A DNA stretch of 9,474 nt from Bacteroides sp. UBA939 (lineage in GTDB: Bacteria; Bacteroidota; Bacteroidia; Bacteroidales; Bacteroidaceae): NCBI RefSeq assembly GCF_002293435.1, contig NZ_DBDF01000223.1, positions 1 to 9,474 on the forward strand, in the 5' to 3' direction. The translations under genes and the position numbers were made by a program. The notes under the pieces were generated by a model, which saw only the letters and a program-made list of their open reading frames with translations, did not search any database and was not told the origin of the DNA. Position 1 is the first letter of the stretch; the number at the start of each line of letters is the position of its first letter. Below, one piece after another: positions 1 to 6,524 of this stretch.

Positions 1-1404
1 CAGGGACTTGGTACTCAGGCGCCCGAAGGCATCATACGTATTGTCAACCAGTGTAACAGTCGTTCCGTTCAGTTTGTGCTCTACCTTGCTTACCCTGTCC
101 GCATGGTCGTACGTATAGGTATACACCTCCGTCTGGGTAGCCTTGCCCGTTGCCGTATGCGTGTGCGTCACAGTAGCGGGCTGTCCGGTAAAGGTATAAG
201 TGGTAGTGGTGGTTTCATAACCGCCCAGCAGGTTGCTTGATATACTCTTCACCACACGTCCTTTGATATCATAATGATACGCCGTGTAGATCATGGAGTG
301 ACTATTGCCAATCGCAATAGCACTTCCCGTCAGCATACCTTTGCCGTATTTCTTGTCATCTGCATTTATACTATAAGCAGCATCGGTAAATCCATAACTA
401 CTCAAAAACTCATACCCGTCATAATAGTTAGAAAAATGAAGTTCGAAGACTGGACGATTGTTCAAGATCCTAGTCTCCCCCTGTTCTGTCAGACGGTTGA
501 ATTTATCATACAGGTAATACGTTCGTAACGAGCTGTCAGATACACGCTGGTTCCCATCCTGGGAGTAAGTCAACCTGTCCGCATCATCATACCAGTATTC
601 TACCGGCTCAATACCGGGAAGTTTCTTCCAAACGCAACGACTGCGGTCATCATATTTATACTGGAAGGCATAAAGCGCCAGGTTATTATTATCCTGATAC
701 ATAGGTTGGAGAACATAACGCAGGTTACCCAAATCATCATACACATAATAAGTGTCGTGCGCCACATTGGTAGCCACCTTACGGCTTAACAGAACACATC
801 CATCCTTGTCGGTAAAGGTATAACTGACATTGTTATCCTCATCCGTAGTTTTAGTTACATAAAGTTCTCCGGCAGGATAATAAGTCGCCGCATCCCGGAC
901 AAGCCCGCCGTTGGCATCTACCAGGTAATGTATGCAACGCATCGAAGCGTCAAGCGTATTGGTCATGTAGCTTGTGACCACAGGATGTGTCTCCCATGCT
1001 TTCCCCGGACCGTGTTGCTTGATAACACGGTTCAAGGGAGAGGACTCATAAACAGGCTCGCTGTAAGGGCGGGCATCGGAGTAATTGCCGGGGGCGTTAC
1101 TCTTAAATGTCGCCGGAGCCAGAAAAGTAGAAGTCGATTTTATCGGAAGCCAGGTGCTGGTTTCCCTGCCGAGGGCGTCATACTCCTGCAAGGTTACCAG
1201 GTTCTGTTTATCGGTGGGTGTAATTCCTTTCTGCACAGTCTGGAAAGAACGTCCCAAGCCATCGAAATAAACCACATTATCCATATAGGATGAACCGGTT
1301 TCGTTCAGCATCGTACGTGTCTGAACGTAATTCTGCGTAGAGACTTGCGCACAAACCGTGGCATAAAGTCCCAATATTACGATTAAAGTATATATTCGTT
1401 TCAT
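1..1404 (-). CDS. Secreted DUF6443 / RHS (YD)-repeat protein, 3' end missing
   Basis: The reading frame starts with ATG at 1404 and stays open for 468 codons to the left edge, so the C-terminal part is outside the window. Residues 1-20 form a Sec-type signal peptide (MKRIYTLIVILGLYATVCAQ), suggesting export. Residues about 24-90 match the DUF6443 N-terminal domain I know from Bacteroidetes RHS proteins, including NYVQTRT, YFDGLGR and EYDALGR. YD-type repeats follow: VYDDLGNL near 221, KYDDRSR near 250, WYDDADRL near 271, LYDKFNRL near 298, HYDIKGRV near 377, YDHADRVS near 432 and YDAFGRL near 457. RHS/YD repeats usually build a hollow shell that can enclose a variable C-terminal effector. The core motif and any toxin domain are not visible, so toxin function is inference. 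It starts 12 bp after the stop of the upstream RHS-like gene with no Shine-Dalgarno sequence, indicating co-expression. Confidence 0.93.
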   Translation of the reverse strand, partial: MKRIYTLIVILGLYATVCAQVSTQNYVQTRTMLNETGSSYMDNVVYFDGLGRSFQTVQKGITPTDKQNLVTLQEYDALGRETSTWLPIKSTSTFLAPATFKSNAPGNYSDARPYSEPVYESSPLNRVIKQHGPGKAWETHPVVTSYMTNTLDASMRCIHYLVDANGGLVRDAATYYPAGELYVTKTTDEDNNVSYTFTDKDGCVLLSRKVATNVAHDTYYVYDDLGNLRYVLQPMYQDNNNLALYAFQYKYDDRSRCVWKKLPGIEPVEYWYDDADRLTYSQDGNQRVSDSSLRTYYLYDKFNRLTEQGETRILNNRPVFELHFSNYYDGYEFLSSYGFTDAAYSINADDKKYGKGMLTGSAIAIGNSHSMIYTAYHYDIKGRVVKSISSNLLGGYETTTTTYTFTGQPATVTHTHTATGKATQTEVYTYTYDHADRVSKVEHKLNGTTVTLVDNTYDAFGRLSTKSL

Positions 1405-1416
1405 TTCTATCTGATT

Positions 1417-4400
1417 TTATTGATTTTTATAATGGTATTCAAAACTTTGAATTGTCTTTCCCAAATGGTCGGTAACACTCTTTAGCCGCCAAGCTTCATC
1501 ATAATTATAATGAGTGACGTTTCCATTCGGATCTGTTCTCGAAGTAATACCGGCAAACGGCTTGTAAGTATACGTCGTAACCAACGTCTGGGAACCCTTG
1601 AAATAGTTATCCAGTTTTGTCCTGATCAGGCCGACATCGGGAGTCTCTTCATTTTCCAGCGAAGCGAGCTGGGCGTCGAAAGCATACCCCAAAGCCGCCT
1701 TCACCTGGGCTACTGTGGCATTCGATATTTCGGCGATAATGTACCGCTTATTGTAACTCCATAAGTAGACGGTAGTCAGGTTCCGTTTCTCCGTCACATA
1801 AGAAAGGTTCCCGCCGGCGGTATAATCGCAAACGGCATCTATCAGGTAATAGGATGACGTGGAGTAACCGGTACGGTTTAGCGTGTCCGTCCCAATCTGC
1901 CCCAAGGCTTTATTGGAGAATTTAAAACTTCCGATTGCCAGAGGTTTTGCCAATCTCAGCCGGGAGTGGGATGTCAATTGCCCATTGTCATTGTATCTGT
2001 TCAAATCGCCTGACACAACGGATGAGACTCCGGCACGATTCACTATCTTTACCACTTCGGTAGGCACATTCAGTATATGCTTGTCCGTCAAGGTGCCGGG
2101 ATAAGTACCGGTCGCGGCATAATTCTGCGGATAAAGCATGTGTACCGTTTCGCTCAGGCCGGAATTATAGGTAGTCTTGGCTGTAGACAACTGCAAATTC
2201 CAAGGATTATAGGTATAGTCGAACGTGGTAGTCAGCATGCCATTGTTGTCCGTATATTCTTTCACCACCTGCTTTGTCCGTTCTATCCGGAATGCGGAGG
2301 AAGGATAGATACAGAAGAGCATACGCCCGCCATTGGTGGACATCGCATAGTCATTTCCCCATACTACGGGTGAGCATGCGTCGGGACCGGAATAAATATC
2401 CTCCACTACGGCATTGACGTAATAGTGCTCTTTCTTCAAGACCGTATAGGTGTTGGTTGATTCACGCACCAGTTTACCGGTAGATGAATAGTCCGATTCT
2501 TTTATTAGATCTCCATTGCGCGGATCGGGCAATTGCGGAGTAAAGTCAAACATGGAAGCTCCCATATTCTTCTTGTTCCAGTACTCATATACCTTTTTCC
2601 CGTTATCACGAATGACTGATACCCGTCCGTAAGCCAATGCTACGCCTTTGGACAACGCCTGGTTCTCGGAAGAAACCTGCCAATACTCCTTTAATATGGG
2701 AGCAGGGGGAGGAGGATACATTGGACCGGTCGGAGTAGTACCACCCGCAGCACGTTCTTGCTGGAAAAGCTGTATTTTCCTGCGTGCAAAGCGCAAAGGG
2801 GTCATCAGCAATCCCGAAGATGCGCCTGTTTCCTTGGAATAGTCATATTTCGTAATAATATCATTCCCGAGATTATCAATCCGGCGAATCTCCCTGATCC
2901 GGACTCCACCTCCGTATGATATTATAGTACCGGTACTTGCTATTTTCATCTCTATTCTTCTGCTACCGGGATAACCGGGGTACGGCATAGTTTGCGGAGC
3001 GCTCATCGAAGGGGCCAATTGATATTTACCTGCCGGAAGAAAGAATCTTTCCGAACGCTTTACCCATCCGTTTTCAGCATTAACAGTATCTGCCGGGGTT
3101 AAGGGCCAGATTCTATATGGATGATAGTTTACTGCCGGACTACCGGGGACAGGTTCATAAATAAAGAGCATTGCCGGACTTCCCAACATGTTTCTCCACC
3201 ATAATCCCGAAGGACAGTAGTGCGATACGGAAACTTCCACCTCCATATCCTGGCTTACTGTGAAATCCTTTGGTTTCGAAACATCTTCCGGCATGGCAGC
3301 GTTGGTGTCGGTTGTTACGGCTGTAAGTGAAAATGATGCCGGTACTGTAGTCTGGTGTGCATCAAGGTAAGTATAGTTGGTAAAAGAATGAGGCTCATAA
3401 TTAAACTGGCTTTCACCGCCTGTGGGATAAACAATTTTGTTAAGCATCCCGGAGCCGACCGTACTCCAATTACATTTCCGGTTGGCGAAAGGTACGGAAG
3501 CGCTGTATGGAAAATCATTATACCCGCTTTCACCAGACCTTGGAACACCCACCAACAATGTCCTGTTGTTCTGTCCATTATAATACCCCCAGTAATCACG
3601 CGCAGACGAAGTCTTCGCAGGCAAAGAACCCAGATAACTGAATCTGTAAGGAGCCTGCTTCTTCAATACACCCGCAGCATCCGGCACTTCTTCCTGTAAA
3701 GAGTTCAGGAATAAACGCTGGTTGATTTGATTGCTGTTGTACAATGAATTATAGCCCGATAACAAGTTGCGGCTTTCATAATATTCATAAAGCCGGTTTC
3801 CTCCGACGGTGTTCGCGGTCGCATAGCTATACGCAAAGTTGAAGCGTTTTACGAGATTGCTTTTCTTATCCCTTACTTCTATATTCTCCAATTTTCTGCC
3901 CCCTTTCAAATCAGTCCGGGTGCCCACGTTGAAGCGGACAATTTCCTCATCCGTTACAATCTCATGCAAATAGAAATTATTGATCTTTATTACAGGAGAG
4001 AGTTCTTTCTCTACATAATAGTCAGGCTTGTTTGTCAGTCCCTGAAACCATGTTTCATGAAGCTCGGGTAACAAGGTTATCCAGTCATACTTCTTGTAAT
4101 TCAGAGTAATGGTTCTGCCGTTAGGATGTTTGATTTGAGTCAAGTAATAAGACTGATTAATCGGGGAATTAGTCAGCGCGCTATTGAACGCATTGGGATT
4201 ATTATCCTCTATTACGCCAAATGTGTACTGGATACCATTGGCATCGGTAATCCGTGTAATACCGGTAGCTCCCCCTTCAATCTTGAATTTCTGCTCCTTG
4301 CCGGTTACAATGAACTTCCCTTGCAAGGGATGATAGATGAAGTCAAAACTATGTCCCATAAAGTTAGCGGAATAAGATTGCGCCTCGCCTTCACGGTTTC

Positions 4401-4935
4401 TCAGGAGGTGACCGTACATCACATGGGAGAGATCCGTCGTCTTAAGAGGGCCGTTACACGGCAAAAAAGCATTATACCCGTGAGTCCCTCTCCAGCCAGC
4501 CTCATGGTTTCCGTCCATCTTATAATAACGCCCAAAATCATCGCTGTACACTTGGCGCAAGTTCAGTCTGTTGTAGAGAAAATCCCAATCCGATGTCGTA
4601 GCGCCGGTTCTGGCCAGCGTAGTGCGCGTGGTAACCATTCCACCCGCATTCAGAAGCCAGTTCAGACCTACCCAGGTAGCTTCCTGGTTCACCGGGATAG
4701 CCGTAGCCTGATAATCCAGGGTTATTGGCAAACTCAGTTCTCCACATTTCACCATATAAATAGGAATAGATATCTGGGGAACGCCTGTATAAAGGCTTAC
4801 CGGAATATCACCTACTTTCATAAATGCCGCCACTTCGGGCGTTTTGATCTTGACACGCTGCAAAGTGGACTCCGATTGCGAATAGGCATTCAGAGAACAG
4901 AGCAGTACGAGAATCCATATTATACTTTTTTTCAT
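1417..4935 (-). CDS. Large secreted RHS-related protein, partner of the DUF6443 gene
   Basis: This is a 1172-residue protein. The first 20 residues (MKKSIIWILVLLCSLNAYSQ) are a Sec signal peptide without a lipobox cysteine, so it is probably secreted or periplasmic. Residues about 45-105 carry a block familiar from large Bacteroidetes RHS-associated proteins: SLYTGVPQISIPIY, then LPITLDYQA, VNQEATWVGLNW and LNAGGMVT. The middle is tyrosine- and asparagine-rich beta-type sequence without a recognised catalytic motif. The last 50 residues are RHS-like: TSRTDPNGNVTHYNYDEAWR, then SVTDHLGK and FEYHYKN. It ends right after such a repeat, without a toxin-like tail, and the next gene resumes with DUF6443 and more YD repeats. 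I infer that the two polypeptides together form one RHS-type structure. The AT-rich leader (4936-4980) has a direct repeat TTATTTGAT at 4953 and 4969 but no TAnnTTTG promoter, so transcription may come from upstream genes. Confidence 0.92.
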   Translation of the reverse strand: MKKSIIWILVLLCSLNAYSQSESTLQRVKIKTPEVAAFMKVGDIPVSLYTGVPQISIPIYMVKCGELSLPITLDYQATAIPVNQEATWVGLNWLLNAGGMVTTRTTLARTGATTSDWDFLYNRLNLRQVYSDDFGRYYKMDGNHEAGWRGTHGYNAFLPCNGPLKTTDLSHVMYGHLLRNREGEAQSYSANFMGHSFDFIYHPLQGKFIVTGKEQKFKIEGGATGITRITDANGIQYTFGVIEDNNPNAFNSALTNSPINQSYYLTQIKHPNGRTITLNYKKYDWITLLPELHETWFQGLTNKPDYYVEKELSPVIKINNFYLHEIVTDEEIVRFNVGTRTDLKGGRKLENIEVRDKKSNLVKRFNFAYSYATANTVGGNRLYEYYESRNLLSGYNSLYNSNQINQRLFLNSLQEEVPDAAGVLKKQAPYRFSYLGSLPAKTSSARDYWGYYNGQNNRTLLVGVPRSGESGYNDFPYSASVPFANRKCNWSTVGSGMLNKIVYPTGGESQFNYEPHSFTNYTYLDAHQTTVPASFSLTAVTTDTNAAMPEDVSKPKDFTVSQDMEVEVSVSHYCPSGLWWRNMLGSPAMLFIYEPVPGSPAVNYHPYRIWPLTPADTVNAENGWVKRSERFFLPAGKYQLAPSMSAPQTMPYPGYPGSRRIEMKIASTGTIISYGGGVRIREIRRIDNLGNDIITKYDYSKETGASSGLLMTPLRFARRKIQLFQQERAAGGTTPTGPMYPPPPAPILKEYWQVSSENQALSKGVALAYGRVSVIRDNGKKVYEYWNKKNMGASMFDFTPQLPDPRNGDLIKESDYSSTGKLVRESTNTYTVLKKEHYYVNAVVEDIYSGPDACSPVVWGNDYAMSTNGGRMLFCIYPSSAFRIERTKQVVKEYTDNNGMLTTTFDYTYNPWNLQLSTAKTTYNSGLSETVHMLYPQNYAATGTYPGTLTDKHILNVPTEVVKIVNRAGVSSVVSGDLNRYNDNGQLTSHSRLRLAKPLAIGSFKFSNKALGQIGTDTLNRTGYSTSSYYLIDAVCDYTAGGNLSYVTEKRNLTTVYLWSYNKRYIIAEISNATVAQVKAALGYAFDAQLASLENEETPDVGLIRTKLDNYFKGSQTLVTTYTYKPFAGITSRTDPNGNVTHYNYDEAWRLKSVTDHLGKTIQSFEYHYKNQ

Positions 4936-4993
4936 AATTGCTTTATTGTTTGTTATTTGATGATTTAATTATTTGATTAAAATTGCAAGTTTC

Positions 4994-5044
4994 CTGGTTC
5001 CCCAGCTTTTCACCACAGACATGTGCACCTGCCGTGATGAAAAG
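4994..5044 (-). other. Double-hairpin RNA element between smalltalk and the RHS pair
   Basis: On the minus strand CTTTTCATCACGG (5044-5032) pairs with CTGTGGTGAAAAG (5018-5006) over 13 bp. The two non-Watson-Crick positions are G-U wobbles only when the minus strand is transcribed. A second hairpin, CTGG-GGAA-CCAG (5005-4994), abuts it with no gap. No uridine run follows directly; the nearest is CAATTTTAAT about 8 nt further. It could be a weak terminator, a processing site or an mRNA-stabilising structure between the short gene and the two long RHS genes. The same stretch is also open in frame with the smalltalk stop for about 50 codons, but that frame has no ATG and I do not call it a gene. 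Confidence 0.45.
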
Positions 5045-5098
5045 AAAGGGATTAGTTAGGCGCCCACAGGACGGGTTGGCGGGTGAAGAGGGAATACT

Positions 5099-5206
5099 TT
5101 ATTCTTCCTTCTGCTTCTTGTTATTCCTGATAACTCTTACCACAGTTGTGACTACTGCGATAGCTACCTTGAGGATTACTCTCCATACGGATTGCTTGGT
5201 TGACAT
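5099..5206 (-). CDS. Smalltalk-family small protein (35 aa)
   Basis: The 35-codon frame runs from ATG at 5206 to TAA at 5099-5101. It begins MSTKQSVWRVILKVAIAVVT, continues through a second valine-rich stretch and ends in the basic, polar tail RNNKKQKEE. This matches the short 'smalltalk protein' family that I recall from Bacteroides, where it lies downstream of an HU-type gene and before an N-acetylmuramoyl-L-alanine amidase. The hydrophobic stretch (about residues 8-26) contains lysine and arginine, so it could be an amphipathic helix or a short membrane-associated segment. The function is unknown. The start is well supported by GGGAGGTG six bases upstream. The HU neighbour is present 443 bp upstream, but no amidase follows; the RHS pair does. 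The family is not established as a toxin, although size and charge would also fit a membrane-active peptide. Confidence 0.88.
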   Translation of the reverse strand: MSTKQSVWRVILKVAIAVVTTVVRVIRNNKKQKEE

Positions 5207-5212
5207 GGTTTA

Positions 5213-5220
5213 CACCTCCC
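5213..5220 (-). promoter_or_regulatory. Strong Shine-Dalgarno site of the smalltalk gene
   Basis: The minus strand reads GGGAGGTG, six bases before the ATG at 5206. It is near-ideal for pairing with the 16S rRNA tail. The other genes in this window have A/T-rich leaders without such a site, as is normal in Bacteroidetes, so this one decides the start codon and suggests high or specially controlled translation. Confidence 0.8.
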
Positions 5221-5235
5221 TTCGGAATTTTTAAA

Positions 5236-5270
5236 GTTGAAAATTGAGAGTTGAAAGTTGAAAATTAGGG
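5236..5270. repeat. Heptameric tandem repeat in the smalltalk leader
   Basis: Five 7-bp units on the plus strand: GTTGAAA, ATTGAGA, GTTGAAA, GTTGAAA, ATTAGGG. The array begins 16 bp upstream of the Shine-Dalgarno site, inside the leader of the smalltalk gene. It is a degenerate low-complexity repeat; no coding potential or promoter box is visible in it. Confidence 0.7.
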
Positions 5271-5347
5271 TTCCGGTAATTGAAAGCAATGGTTGTTAAT
5301 TATAAGCAGTGATTCAATTAATTGGAAATTAGAGTTCCTTCTACACT

Positions 5348-5411
5348 GAGAAGTAGGGGCATGGTTAGCCTGGGTGGCGCTGCAAGGCATCACGGGTGGG
5401 GGATACTTCTC
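5348..5411. repeat. 8-bp inverted repeat closing a GC-rich island
   Basis: GAGAAGTA (5348-5355) and TACTTCTC (5404-5411) are perfect inverted repeats around a 48-nt GC-rich interval that stands out from the AT-rich sequence to its left. Short inner pairings exist, for example GGC/GCC and GCCT/AGGC, but no extended stem. It could be a structured leader RNA of the smalltalk gene, but the closing stem is short enough to be accidental. Confidence 0.3.
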
Positions 5412-5449
5412 GTATGTTGAATGATTGGCTTAATTGATGAACCGTGACG

Positions 5450-5512
5450 CTACGGGAGGACACAGCGGCTTTTTGCTCTGTTGCCCGGGGAAGCCGTTGT
5501 GTCTTCCCGTAG
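5450..5512. repeat. Long inverted repeat, 22-bp arms
   Basis: Arms 5450-5471 and 5491-5512 pair along their full 22 nt around a 19-nt loop. The left arm starts CTACGGGAGGACACAG and the right arm ends GTCTTCCCGTAG. The only two deviations from perfect complementarity are G-U wobbles in a plus-strand RNA but A-C mismatches in a minus-strand RNA. No T tract follows either arm, so it does not look like a standard intrinsic terminator. It lies between the HU stop and the smalltalk start. It could be an RNA processing or stability structure, an antisense RNA element, or a remnant of a small mobile element. Confidence 0.75.
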
Positions 5513-5533
5513 TTGGTGTCAGGTTCGGTTCGA

Positions 5534-5638
5534 TTCAGTCCGGAACAGTTCTGTTCGTTCCGGTTCAGTCCGGTTCTGTTCAGTCCGGTTCAGTCCGGAA
5601 TACTTCTATTCATTCCGGCTCGGTATGTTTCAGTCAGG
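5534..5638. repeat. TTCAGTCCGG interspersed decamer repeat
   Basis: Four exact copies of TTCAGTCCGG lie at 5534-5543, 5564-5573, 5579-5588 and 5589-5598. Variants TTCGTTCCGG (5554-5563), TTCATTCCGG (5609-5618) and TTCAGTCAGG (5629-5638) flank them. Spacing is mostly a multiple of 5 bp. The array starts 11 bp beyond the HU stop codon. Together with the long inverted repeat it fills most of the HU to smalltalk spacer. Confidence 0.8.
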
Positions 5639-5649
5639 TTCGGTACTGC

Positions 5650-6174
5650 TTAGCCCAGCGGATTGTCGTCTATTTCGCCTTGGCCACCGCCTGGATTGTT
5701 GCCATTGTTATCGCCGTTACTGCCACCACCGTCACCGTTACCGCCACTGCCGTCGTCTTCGGTAGCTTTTGGTTTGTAGGGTACGCACTTCACGCCGGTC
5801 ACCATTGAACGAGTGGACACACTGCCATCCGGGTTGCGGGTATAGGAGGGCATGAAGCGAACATACAGGGTACACTGTGCTGCCGATACTTCTTTCGCTG
5901 TTTCTACGCCCTTGCCGGTAGATTTCATTACCATGCGGAACGAGCCGAGGCCGTCCAGGGTTACGCTCTCCGAAGAGCGCAGGTGTTGACCGATTACGGT
6001 AACCAGGTTGTCGATGGTGTTCTTCACGTCACCTGTGGTAAGGGAAGAATAGGCTGCGACTTCGCGGGCGATTTGATCGGTACCGACATTGGCTATTACT
6101 TTCGCACGCGGATAAAAAAGTCTCTTGCCGTCTTTCTCCAGTATTGACTGGAATGGATAATACATTATTGCCAT
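5650..6174 (-). CDS. HU-family DNA-binding protein with Gly-rich tail (HU-HIG type)
   Basis: A 174-residue protein. Residues about 1-125 have the HU/IHF-like fold signature of the Bacteroidetes group I know as 'HU domain fused to wHTH, Ig or Gly-rich motif'. MAIMYYPFQSILEKDGKRLF opens it, DQIAREVAAYSSLTTGDVKN is the helical dimerisation part, and VTLDGLGSFRMVMKSTG corresponds to the strand before the DNA-contacting arm. Residues 137-174 are a low-complexity Gly/Asn/Asp tail (GGNGDGGGSNGDNNGNNPGG) ending in EIDDNPLG. HU proteins bend and compact DNA as dimers; whether this paralogue binds DNA, RNA or a partner is not known to me. The ATG at 6174 is preceded by an A/T-rich leader without Shine-Dalgarno; Met4 is an alternative start. 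A good -7 box lies about 83 bp upstream of the start. The smalltalk gene follows after 443 bp. Confidence 0.93.
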   Translation of the reverse strand: MAIMYYPFQSILEKDGKRLFYPRAKVIANVGTDQIAREVAAYSSLTTGDVKNTIDNLVTVIGQHLRSSESVTLDGLGSFRMVMKSTGKGVETAKEVSAAQCTLYVRFMPSYTRNPDGSVSTRSMVTGVKCVPYKPKATEDDGSGGNGDGGGSNGDNNGNNPGGGQGEIDDNPLG

Positions 6175-6214
6175 AATAAATTTGTTTTTAAATAAATAAG
6201 TTTGTTTTTAAATT
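6175..6214. repeat. Two-copy 20-bp tandem repeat in the HU leader
   Basis: AATAAATTTGTTTTTAAATA (6175-6194) is followed directly by AATAAGTTTGTTTTTAAATT (6195-6214), two mismatches in 20. It sits immediately upstream of the HU start codon. On the sense strand it is an A-rich leader, which in Bacteroidetes can favour translation in place of a Shine-Dalgarno sequence. Confidence 0.8.
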
Positions 6215-6237
6215 AAGTAAATAATCTCTGTTTTTGT

Positions 6238-6249
6238 CTTAAGCTTAAG
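6238..6249. promoter_or_regulatory. 12-bp palindrome at the predicted HU transcription start
   Basis: CTTAAGCTTAAG is a perfect 12-bp palindrome starting 7 bp downstream of the -7 box, that is, at or just after the expected +1 of the HU promoter. The position fits an operator for a dimeric repressor. It may be coincidental, because the sequence is AT-rich and short. Confidence 0.35.
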
Positions 6250-6256
6250 TACACTG

Positions 6257-6264
6257 CAAAGGTA
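6257..6264 (-). promoter_or_regulatory. Bacteroidetes-type -7 promoter box for the HU gene
   Basis: The minus strand reads TACCTTTG, a full match to the Bacteroidetes -7 consensus TAnnTTTG. The -33 region is poor: TATG or TTAT stands where TTTG is expected. Transcription would start near 6250, giving a leader of about 75 nt before the HU ATG. No equally good box is found upstream of smalltalk or the RHS genes, so this may drive the whole left half of the cluster. Confidence 0.65.
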
Positions 6265-6323
6265 AAGGTTCTTTTTGAATACACATAATAAAAATATCGT
6301 TTTGGAATAACCATCTTCAGAAC

Positions 6324-6364
6324 ACATTGTGGGACACATTATTCACACATAGAAGCCACAATGT
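6324..6364. repeat. 9-bp inverted repeat upstream of the HU promoter
   Basis: ACATTGTGG (6324-6332) and CCACAATGT (6356-6364) are perfect inverted repeats with a 23-nt spacer. The left half also overlaps a run of three related ACACAT(T) words. It lies about 60-100 bp upstream of the HU promoter box and 161 bp after the DUF4373 stop. It may be a regulator site or a hairpin ending the DUF4373 transcript, but there is no T tract. The rest of 6365-6524 shows no gene or clear signal. Confidence 0.35.
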
Positions 6365-6524
6365 CTATCAAGCAAAACCTAAGGAATCATTTTTCCACCC
6401 ACAACCTTGCCTTTCAAACGGATGTTGCGGCAAAAGTTTAAGTCTGTTATCTTTTATCCTGCATTATTCATGCTGTAGGTTAGATAATCACTTCACTCCT
6501 GACACGGCCTCAACGCTCCTTGAA

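Noticed and set aside
1..4935. Claim of a complete RHS toxin with immunity gene
   Set aside because: The RHS core end, the variable C-terminus and the downstream gene are outside the window, so only the N-terminal part of the system can be called.
4126..4968. 280-codon plus-strand ORF opposite the large RHS-related gene
   Set aside because: It is antisense to the signal peptide and conserved N-terminal block of the RHS-related protein and shows no domain of its own.
4936..5098. About 50-codon open stretch in frame with the smalltalk stop
   Set aside because: It has no ATG and no start signal, and its sequence is constrained by the double hairpin. Read-through of the stop is possible but unsupported.
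5450..5512. Intrinsic terminator of the HU gene
   Set aside because: The stem is long but no T tract follows on either strand, and the minus-strand RNA has two A-C mismatches.
5434..5808. Plus-strand ORFs of 124 and 94 codons over the HU 3' end and the decamer repeats
   Set aside because: The translations are repeats of the decamer (SVQSG, VRSGSV) and the complement of the Gly-rich tail, with no family resemblance.
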